Assembly: GCF_003002875.1 (NCBI RefSeq)
Contig: NZ_PVTH01000014.1
Span: forward strand, 1 to 64,000
Reading direction: 5' to 3'
DNA from: Arcticibacter pallidicorallinus
GTDB lineage: Bacteria > Bacteroidota > Bacteroidia > Sphingobacteriales > Sphingobacteriaceae
Length of the DNA stretch: 64,000 nucleotides
Part shown: positions 1-6,548 of the stretch, one piece after another
How positions within the stretch are numbered: the first letter of the stretch is position 1
Layout: each line of letters starts with the position of its first letter
Translations under genes and position numbers: made by a program
The notes under the pieces: generated by a model
What the model saw: the letters and a program-made list of their open reading frames with translations, nothing else
Told to the model about the DNA's origin: nothing
Database searches by the model: none

Positions 1-73
1 CTTTCATGCGTGTTCTTTGATCCATTACTTTATCTTTTCCGCAAAGTAAGTTCATTCAGCAAGTCACATCAAT

Positions 74-1552
74 ATGCAGTTGGTCGGCCGGTTACACCTC
101 GACCTGTATAACAGCATCCAGACCGGACAGCTCACCGAGAAAGCAGCCGAAGCCCTGGACGTTAGTACAAACGAGCTGCATCAAACCATAGACCGTTTGA
201 CCAGTGCTTTAGAAAGCTACCGGGCTGAACGGCTGGAAGCCATGAAACCTAGGCAGGCCGAGAAAAAACAGTTAAGCGAAGCGGAGCGTAAAGCGGCCGT
301 GACCTTCCTTAAATCCCCGCACTTGCTTGAAAGAACAAAACAAGCGATTGCAGAAAGCGGACTAATAGGCGAAGAAACCAACAGCCTGATTGCCTACTTA
401 ACCTACACAAGCAGAAAACGCCACACCCCTTTGCACCTGATGTGCCTGGGTGCAAGCGGAACCGGAAAGACCTGGCTGCAGGAAAAAGTTAGTGAGCTGA
501 TGCCGGAAGAAGATAAACTGGAGATCACCACGCTTAGCAGCAACGCCTTTTACTACTTCGGTAGAGAAGAGCTAAAACATAAACTGCTGTTAATTGAAGA
601 TCTGGACGGAGCCGAAAGCGTGCTTTACCCATTACGGGAGCTACAGAGCAAGCGCAGGATAAGTAAAACCGTAACCCTGAAAGACAATAAAGGCAACCTG
701 AAAACAGTCACTCTAAATGTAGAAGGCCCTGTTTGCGTAAGTGGCTGTACCACCAGAGAACAGCTTTATGAAGATAACGCTAACCGCTGCATCCTGCTGT
801 ATATGGATAACAGCCCCGAGCAGGATAAAAAAATCATGGACTACCAGCGCAAGTTAAGCGCAGGTCAGATAGACCAGAGCCAGGAACGAAAAGTACAGGA
901 GCAAATCAAAAACGTACAGCGCATCTTAAAACCCATCACGGTTAAAAACCCGTACGCTACTTTCCTGCAACTTCCAGAGGCGATCTTTAAGCCAAGAAGA
1001 ACCATGCTGTTACTGCTGCTCTTTACCGAAACCATAACCTACTACCACCAATATCAACGGGAGCTGAAAACTGATACCGACACCGGAGAGCAATACATAG
1101 AAAGTACACCGGAAGATATAGAAGCCGCTTTTAGGTTACTTGAAACTACTTTGCTAAAGAAAAGTGACGAGCTGAACGATGCTTGCAGAAACTTCTTTGA
1201 ACGGCTGAAAGCTTACCTCAAAGCGCAGGACACCGAAGCCTTTTATGCCAAAGAAATCCGCTCCGCTTTTCGCCTTAGTCCAAGCAGTTTAAAACGGTAT
1301 CTGTACGAATTGGAACGCATGGGCTATATCAAAATCACCCGAGGCAACCGCTACAAGGGCTTTGAATATAAAGTAAGCAGCTGGAACGATATGGAAACCT
1401 TGCAGGGTAATACCCATGCCCTGATTACAGAAGTATTGGCGCAGATAAAGCAAACCGCAGTAGCCCGTAGTTCAGGAGTAGCCCAAGCTATAAATGGGCC
1501 ACTTAAATCAAAGAAAATCAGCGAGAAAGCAGCAGTAGCCCATGAAAGTTAA
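74..1552 (+). CDS. Primase-associated AAA+/helicase-like ATPase, probably lacking its N-terminal part
   Basis: This is a 492-residue protein with a P-loop (GASGTGKT, residues 126-133) and a hydrophobic Walker B strand ending in ED (about 171-176). A winged-helix-like segment lies near residues 400-460. The first 60 residues resemble the linker that follows the Toprim domain in Bacteroidota CHC2/Toprim primase-helicase proteins, recalled from family knowledge and not searched. In that family a zinc finger and a Toprim domain precede this part. Here an in-frame stop lies at 47-49, just upstream of the ATG, so the protein is either an ATPase-only version or a 5'-truncated remnant. It overlaps the next recombinase gene by 11 bp, so the two are probably translated together. 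A role in processing DNA of a mobile element is inferred. Confidence 0.6.
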   Translation: MQLVGRLHLDLYNSIQTGQLTEKAAEALDVSTNELHQTIDRLTSALESYRAERLEAMKPRQAEKKQLSEAERKAAVTFLKSPHLLERTKQAIAESGLIGEETNSLIAYLTYTSRKRHTPLHLMCLGASGTGKTWLQEKVSELMPEEDKLEITTLSSNAFYYFGREELKHKLLLIEDLDGAESVLYPLRELQSKRRISKTVTLKDNKGNLKTVTLNVEGPVCVSGCTTREQLYEDNANRCILLYMDNSPEQDKKIMDYQRKLSAGQIDQSQERKVQEQIKNVQRILKPITVKNPYATFLQLPEAIFKPRRTMLLLLLFTETITYYHQYQRELKTDTDTGEQYIESTPEDIEAAFRLLETTLLKKSDELNDACRNFFERLKAYLKAQDTEAFYAKEIRSAFRLSPSSLKRYLYELERMGYIKITRGNRYKGFEYKVSSWNDMETLQGNTHALITEVLAQIKQTAVARSSGVAQAINGPLKSKKISEKAAVAHES

Positions 1553-2459
1553 AAAACATAAGGCAGGCAATAATCTGCAACTGAAAAATCCCCTCTATAT
1601 CCGTTTACAAGCTGGCTTTAGTGAATGGCTTAGAATCCTGAACTTTGAGCCAAGCTCACAAAAATACATGCCTGGTCTGCTGGGTGAGTTCCTTTCTTTT
1701 CTGGAAGAAGCAGGATGTAACACCATCGCAGAAATACAGGAAAAGCAAATCAGGGAATACCTCGAATACCTGTCCATCCGGCCAAACCGGAAATGGGAAG
1801 GCGGTCTAAGCAAAAACTACATCCGGAAATACTTACAGGTCATCCGGAAGTTTGCAAGGTATCTGGCCGAGAGCGGACAGGAAAGCTTTACGGCAGACAT
1901 TCAGATAAAAGGTAAGGCAACGAATATCAAAAGCATCTTAACGAAAGCTGAAATCAGGAAGCTGTATGAAGCAACCGCAGACGATAAACTCGGGCTAAGA
2001 GATAAAGCCATGCTTGCCCTGTATTACGGTTGTGGCCTGCGGAAAAATGAAGGCTTAAGCTTAAACGTAACTGATATCCTGTTAGATAAAGAGCTGGTGC
2101 ATGTTCGGAAAGGCAAAGGCTACAAAGAGCGGTATGTACCGCTTGCAGGCGCTGGTAAAACTGACCTTGAAACTTACCTGAACCATAGCAGGCCATATCT
2201 TTTAAACAACAGAAAAGAGGAAGCCTTACTGGTTAATATCAGCGGTAAGCGGCTAAAGACAGCTTTTGAACGAATACAAAAACTACGGGCCGAAGCAGGA
2301 ATAAATAAAGTGATTGGCTTGCATACGCTACGCCACAGTATTGCTACCCATCTTTTACAATCAGGAATGAAGCTGGAGCAGATACAAAGGTTCCTGGGCC
2401 ATAGCAGTCTGGAAAGCACCCAAATCTACACCCATATTATTCATGAGGCAGGGCTATAA
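1542..2459 (+). CDS. Tyrosine recombinase (XerC/D-like integrase), catalytically complete
   Basis: This 305-residue tyrosine recombinase has an N-terminal SAM-like core-binding domain (about 15-125) and a C-terminal catalytic domain. All expected catalytic positions are visible: Arg I in GCGLRKNE (R167), a beta-hairpin Lys near 192, the HTLRH box (H261, R264), H287 in LGHSS and the nucleophile Y296 in IYTH. Such enzymes cut and rejoin DNA through a 3'-phosphotyrosine link, at att or dif-like sites. The gene overlaps the upstream ATPase by 11 bp and the next recombinase by 17 bp, so the three genes form one translational unit. It is likely the active integrase of a mobile element. Confidence 0.88.
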   Translation: MKVKKHKAGNNLQLKNPLYIRLQAGFSEWLRILNFEPSSQKYMPGLLGEFLSFLEEAGCNTIAEIQEKQIREYLEYLSIRPNRKWEGGLSKNYIRKYLQVIRKFARYLAESGQESFTADIQIKGKATNIKSILTKAEIRKLYEATADDKLGLRDKAMLALYYGCGLRKNEGLSLNVTDILLDKELVHVRKGKGYKERYVPLAGAGKTDLETYLNHSRPYLLNNRKEEALLVNISGKRLKTAFERIQKLRAEAGINKVIGLHTLRHSIATHLLQSGMKLEQIQRFLGHSSLESTQIYTHIIHEAGL

Positions 2460-3405
2460 GTTTAATGGGAGGATTAGTTCAATGCTGGAAAGCTTTCAGG
2501 TCTACTTAGAGAATGAGCAGCAGCAAAGCAAGCATTATGTACGTCAGAATAAGAACTACGCAGGACTGTTCCTTACCTGGCTGGAGAAAGAAAGCCTGGA
2601 ACCGGAGCAGGTCAGTTATGCCGAAGTGCTGGCCTATGCAGATAAGTTAAAAGAAAAAGGTCACGCTATCGGTTATATCAACCGGAATATACTTGCTATC
2701 CGATATTACTTCTATAGCCTGCAAAACGAAGGAGAACCCAGGCCCAATCCGGCAGCAGGTATCCATCTGAAAGGCGCTGTAAGAACCGTTCCCCATGACC
2801 TGTTAAACAAGGAAGAGCTGGAAGCGCTTTACAACAGTTATGAGGCAAACGATGCACGCACACACCGGAATAAAGTAATCCTGTCTCTGCTCATCTTTCA
2901 GGGTATTACCAATGAAGAATTGCACAAGCTGGAAGCCCATCATATCAAGCTCAAAGAAGGTAAAATCCATATTCCCGCAGGAAACCAAACCAGCAGCCGG
3001 ATATTGAAACTGGAAGCAGAGCAAATCATGGAGCTGTACGAATATATCCATGTTACCCGTGCTAAGATACTGGCAGAACAAACTTCAACCCGGCGTAGCG
3101 GAAGAAAGCCAAAGCAGTTCAAAGAAGCAGGAACTATCCACCAGCTTTTTATCAGTATGAACGGCTGTGAGAACATCAAAACCAGTTTGTACCACTTTAA
3201 CCAGGCACTAAGGAAGCTTAATCCAAAATACCGGAATGCCATACAGATAAGGCAAAGTGTAATTACAGAATGGTTAAAAGAAAAGGATCTGCGAACCGTT
3301 CAGTACATGGCCGGCCACCGACACGTTAGTTCAACCGAACGTTACCAGACAAATAACCTGGAGGACCTGAAAGAAGCCCTCAACAAATACCATCCGCTCA
3401 AATAA
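2443..3405 (+). CDS. Degenerate tyrosine recombinase partner
   Basis: This 320-residue protein has the tyrosine recombinase fold: an N-terminal core-binding domain and a C-terminal half ending in a GHRH...ERYQT motif (H292, candidate nucleophile Y301). Several catalytic positions are changed. The Arg I position reads GITNEE (T156 in place of Arg), and the HxxRH box reads IQIRQ, so its first His is Ile267 and its last is Gln271; R270 remains. It could still bind DNA and offer a tyrosine, but strand cleavage should be impaired. It overlaps the intact recombinase by 17 bp, which suggests a heteromer with a division of labour. It could also be a decaying paralogue, but the frame is intact throughout. 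Confidence 0.8.
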   Translation: MRQGYKFNGRISSMLESFQVYLENEQQQSKHYVRQNKNYAGLFLTWLEKESLEPEQVSYAEVLAYADKLKEKGHAIGYINRNILAIRYYFYSLQNEGEPRPNPAAGIHLKGAVRTVPHDLLNKEELEALYNSYEANDARTHRNKVILSLLIFQGITNEELHKLEAHHIKLKEGKIHIPAGNQTSSRILKLEAEQIMELYEYIHVTRAKILAEQTSTRRSGRKPKQFKEAGTIHQLFISMNGCENIKTSLYHFNQALRKLNPKYRNAIQIRQSVITEWLKEKDLRTVQYMAGHRHVSSTERYQTNNLEDLKEALNKYHPLK

Positions 3406-4102
3406 ACCCTACCCGCAAAAGGCCTCCCCACAAGGCCGACGCTCGCAGGAAAAGCGGTGTTCCCTGCGTCAGCCTGGTACAAAAAGATATGCCAGCCCGT
3501 TCAGCCCATTTTTATTGGTGTTTGTTGTTTTTAAGGCATAAAAAAGAGCTTCTCGCCTAAAGGTGCTCCGTGATACTCCGCAGGCTGTCATACTTTTCAC
3601 CCAGTCTGCCTCCGTTCACGGCAGCCTCCTTTGTCCTTAAGGCGCTATTTATTACGGCTGACCATTCCGGCTATACATTTTTTCCCGGGCCACAGCCCAC
3701 CACACCAAAAAATGTTTACCCTTCATTGCCTCCATTGCATACCGCCTTAAGTCCACCGGCTGCCAGTGTATGCTCGCCTGCGGGTCGCTTCGGGCTACGG
3801 GCGAATGTTTGATTGTAGCCTCCGGCAGGTAGGTTTGCCCTTGTGTAGTGCGTTAAGTGCCGTCCTGTTTATTGCTAAGCAAACACAGTCCAACCCTTAA
3901 CTTCTACATACCTGCAAACGCCTTTCAGGCTCTCTTTGCAGTACCCTAGCTCCACTCGCTGGACGGCGAGGGCGCACAAGCGGATTGCAAACCATTACGC
4001 TGCGCTTCATTCTCCTGCAACCGCTTTTACCCTACGCTAGCTCAAGGCTGTTTTTCCTGCTTTTTTCCTTGCACAACAAAACGCATAGGGCTACTACCAG
4101 AC

Positions 4103-4154
4103 TGGGCGGGGGAACAGCCCTGCGTCTCCGAAGCAGGGGCAGCAGTCCCGCCCA
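4103..4154. repeat. Nested GC-rich hairpin
   Basis: An outer 8-bp stem pairs TGGGCGGG (4103-4110) with CCCGCCCA (4147-4154). Inside it a second stem pairs CCCTGC (4118-4123) with GCAGGG (4133-4138). The result is a two-level imperfect cruciform of 52 nt. It abuts the next hairpin with no gap. Lack of a T-run argues against an ordinary terminator. It may be a folded single-strand recombination or transfer site. Confidence 0.6.
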
Positions 4155-4225
4155 ACCTCCTTGTGACAGAAAGAGCCGCACAAATCAGCCCTCAAAAACC
4201 AAAGCTCTTTCCATCACAAGGAGGT
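4155..4225. repeat. 22-bp inverted repeat, 27-nt loop
   Basis: The left arm at 4155-4176 (starts ACCTCCTTGTGA, ends GAAAGAGC) pairs with the right arm at 4204-4225 (starts GCTCTTTC, ends TCACAAGGAGGT). Only two of 22 positions do not match. The arm contains an AAGGAGG-like sequence, but no reading frame follows at ribosome-site distance. Its direct contact with the preceding nested hairpin suggests one composite structure of 123 nt. Confidence 0.62.
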
Positions 4226-4252
4226 CGTGGTTTGCGCCTAAAAACCGGTAAT

Positions 4253-4387
4253 AGCAAGATGTATTTTTGTATACACAAAAAGGTAAAAATCACATGCAGC
4301 AAGATGTACGATTGTGTCACAAATTGCACCATAGCAAGATGTACGTTTGTCATACAAATGCATCTTCATCGCCAAAAGCAAGATGTA
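4253..4387. repeat. Four direct copies of AGCAAGATGTA, iteron-like
   Basis: The 11-mer AGCAAGATGTA occurs without mismatch at 4253-4263, 4298-4308, 4333-4343 and 4377-4387. The copies start 45, 35 and 44 bp apart. Three nucleotides after each copy there is TTGT (TTGG in the last), and 2-4 nt later ACAAA, so the shared unit is about 25 bp with a small internal dyad. Around the third copy the symmetry is larger: AAGATG at 4336-4341 and CATCTT at 4361-4366 flank TTTGT-CAT-ACAAA. The spacing and dyads suggest protein-binding sites for the recombinases or for a replication protein. The function is not shown. Confidence 0.65.
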
Positions 4388-4756
4388 TTATTGGATACAA
4401 AAACGATTGCTCCAAAGTCGTCCGGATTCATCAGAGGTTCGGGGTAATCTTCTGTTAAGCACCAAAGAGCGGGAGAAGGGGAAGCTGTCAAGGGAAGGTG
4501 GAATAAATGGCCCTTGTGCGTGAAATGCTTTGTGGGTTTATGCCGCCAAAGTCCCTTTACTGCTTTTCCTTCGGAGGCTACCTTCGCTGTTACAGATGAT
4601 TATCCTTAACAGTAACGGCGCAAAATAACGGCCAACCACGAGGCTTTTAAATGAAAAACTAACTGCTAACTTTACCGCTACAATCGTTCTTTATAAGCCT
4701 GAAAATGAGAGGCTGGAAAGTCTGGGAAATAGCTGAAAAGTTGTGGTAGGCAATGA

Positions 4757-5563
4757 GATTATGGGGCAAGGTTTTATGATCCGGTAATCGGGAGGTGGAA
4801 TGTGGTGGATCCGTTGGCAGAACAACGGGTATGGGTGTCTCCTTTTAACTACGGGCAGAATAACCCGATCAACAGAAACGACCCCACAGGGACTTTGGAT
4901 GATTGGGTTATAGACGAGAACAATAAACCACATTGGGATCCAAATGTTACCAGTGCCAATGACAAAGATTTAAAGCCTGGAAATACCTATGTAGGAAAGG
5001 AAGCTGAATATTTAGCGAAAAATGGAAACACAGTTCAGTTAAACTCAGATGGAACATGGAATTACAAAATTATCCAACCCACTAATGAGATTGCTGCTAA
5101 AGGAATAAATCCAAGTGCTTCGAGTAATGTTGACTGGAATACTGTGGGTAATGGAGCAATGACATTTACGGGTGGAGCATTAGCGACAGTTGGAGGTGTG
5201 GCGGCGTCTCTAACTGGAGTAGGTAGTCCTTTAGGTGTGACTATTTCTATTAGTACAGGAATTTCTGCAATAGGATTCGGTACAGCAATGATAATAGATG
5301 GGTTTCAAGGCGGGAATAGGAATCTTCCTGGAGGATTAGGAGAAGCGATTGATAGAGGAATTGGAGGTAATGGAACAATTGGACAGGCTCTGGATATAGG
5401 ATCAGGCGGGATACCAAATTCTATACCTGATGGAATAATGACTGTACATGGGCTATATAATTCTAATTTAGGAAAACAAATGATGGCTCCTCATTATATT
5501 AATGGAAATTATAACATAGATCGTAGAGATAATACAAAGGTGCTTAAACCTAAATTTCGTTAA
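4757..5563 (+). pseudogene. RHS core end plus variable C-terminal tip (5'-truncated)
   Basis: The frame opens directly after a TGA at 4754-4756 with the RHS core hallmark [14 protein letters not shown], followed by VDPLAEQ and [14 protein letters not shown]. The 268 codons therefore hold only the last part of an RHS core and its tip; the thousand or so residues of YD repeats that normally precede it are missing. After the core (about residue 55) the tip is unrelated to known toxins I can name. It contains a Gly/Ala/Thr-rich hydrophobic stretch (about 135-190) that could cross or insert in a membrane, and a basic end (KVLKPKFR). A later ATG exists at 4802 but lies inside the core. The sequence is AT-richer than the chromosome around it, as is usual for exchanged tips. 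Confidence 0.7.
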
Positions 5564-5565
5564 TA

Positions 5566-5973
5566 ATGAATATCTTCAAATTTCAGAATAAACAAAAAAT
5601 AAATTATACTTTACTCTCAATAATTACGGGAATTATGGGAATAATGGTTATATCAAATTTGCAACTTGACGTTAATAAGTATTTCATATATTTCGTAATT
5701 TCAATTGCTTCGTTTTGCTCAACGCTGTTGTCAATCAGAAAGGCCTCAGTTGAAATAGAAGAAATACTTATACAAGAAGAAGTGTTAACATTGCGATTTT
5801 TCAATAAAATGAAAAGCGAAATTTCCATATCGAAGAGCGGCGTGGAAATTGAGCCTACTGCAGATGAAATAATAATGAGAAATGCAGAAACAGGGAAACT
5901 GATCGGTATTGCTGATAAGCGAAAAATAGATAATCAGGATAGCTGGGAAAGACTAACTAAACTTCTTTGTTGA
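5566..5973 (+). CDS. Small two-helix membrane protein, candidate immunity protein for the RHS tip
   Basis: This 135-residue protein starts 2 bp after the stop of the RHS tip. It has two hydrophobic helices (about 15-33 and 38-57) and a C-terminal soluble part of about 75 residues rich in Glu, Ile and Lys, ending DSWERLTKLLC. I do not recognise the family; the layout (two helices, then a short beta-rich domain) resembles bacterial PH-like membrane proteins. Position next to a toxin-tip gene and low GC point to an immunity protein. A membrane immunity protein would fit a membrane-active tip, but this is inference. Confidence 0.5.
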   Translation: MNIFKFQNKQKINYTLLSIITGIMGIMVISNLQLDVNKYFIYFVISIASFCSTLLSIRKASVEIEEILIQEEVLTLRFFNKMKSEISISKSGVEIEPTADEIIMRNAETGKLIGIADKRKIDNQDSWERLTKLLC

Positions 5974-6001
5974 TATTTCTATAACACTCCCCTAGGTAAC
6001 G

Positions 6002-6196
6002 GATCATCCAAATCAAATTGACAAATCTCCATATGCTTATGCTTGGAATAATCCAGTAAATCTAACAGCTCCTGACGGGAACTGTCCTTTATGTCCAATA
6101 ATATGGTGGGCAGCGGAATTGATAATGACCTCCTCCCGCAAAACAGGAACAATTAGAATGGTGTCTCGGGCCTTTGTTAGACTACAATACCTGTAA
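6002..6196 (+). pseudogene. Second orphan RHS tip remnant
   Basis: In frame from 6002 the DNA reads DHPNQIDKSPYAYAWNNPVN, then LTAPDGNCPLCP and a short tail ending at the TAA at 6194-6196. The first part is the terminal RHS core sequence of Bacteroidota YD-repeat proteins, which usually follows DPLA. Upstream the frame is closed by a TAG at 5993-5995. Only about 64 codons remain, so this is the junction and first residues of another tip, without repeats and probably without a complete toxin. Confidence 0.7.
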
Positions 6197-6216
6197 GTAA
6201 TCCTTATCACGTGTGA

Positions 6217-6396
6217 TCGATACGCGTGAGTTATAAAACATACTTGAATGCTTCCTTGCGCTTCATAACTAAGGATTTTGCCAATGATAGTTACCTGGGC
6301 GCACTCCCGGGTGACCCAATCCAGGAAGACTACAATGGTCTTCTATTATTGTACTCATCCATCCATACCCCAGTATGTACCGTGCGATTTGATTAA
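6217..6396 (+). pseudogene. Possible remnant of an immunity gene
   Basis: An open frame without a start codon runs from just after a TGA (6214-6216) to a TAA at 6394-6396. It includes KDFANDSYLGALPGDPIQED, followed by YNGLLLLYSS and a short end. The composition looks coding. It follows the second RHS tip remnant and ends just before a strong terminator, as the last part of a tip-associated immunity gene would. No family is recognised. Confidence 0.35.
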
Positions 6397-6408
6397 TAAT
6401 CTGATATG

Positions 6409-6445
6409 AAAAGCTAGACTGCAGTATAGCTGCAGTCTAGCTTTT
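6409..6445 (+). terminator. Strong intrinsic terminator
   Basis: A perfect 16-bp stem pairs 6409-6424 (AAAAGCTAGACTGCAG) with 6430-6445 (CTGCAGTCTAGCTTTT) around a TATAG loop, and T-rich sequence follows. It closes the array of RHS tip remnants. Its symmetry lets it work in both directions. Confidence 0.85.
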
Positions 6446-6548
6446 TATATTAGCATCGTGAATTAGAACGTACTTGTGTTTTATATGAAGCTAACAAGGA
6501 AGCATACAGCGGAGCTAAATCATCAAACATTTAAATAATTGACTAATT

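Larger units (their letters stand above)
3406..4756. other. 1.35-kb non-coding region behind the recombinase pair
   Basis: No convincing gene is seen here on either strand. The short open frames overlap one another, lack ribosome sites and give low-complexity products. The top strand is rich in C and T from about 3560 to 4080. Near 3775-3810 a GC-rich inverted segment (CGCC...GGGCG) is visible. From 4103 the DNA carries two large adjacent hairpins and then four copies of an 11-bp repeat, listed separately. The stretch 4450-4756 leads directly into a broken RHS gene. The arrangement fits the cis-acting end of a mobile element (attachment, transfer or replication site), but this is inferred from position and structure only. 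Confidence 0.55.

Noticed and set aside
74-3405. Recombinase-in-trio (RIT) element
   Set aside because: Only two of the three overlapping genes are tyrosine recombinases; the first is a P-loop ATPase.
4253-4387. CRISPR array
   Set aside because: Repeats are only 11 bp exact, spacers differ in length, and no cas genes are near.
3570-4458. Several short plus-strand open frames (63-94 codons) in the non-coding tail of the mobile region
   Set aside because: They overlap one another and the hairpins and repeats, have no ribosome sites and give low-complexity products. The DNA structure explains this stretch better.
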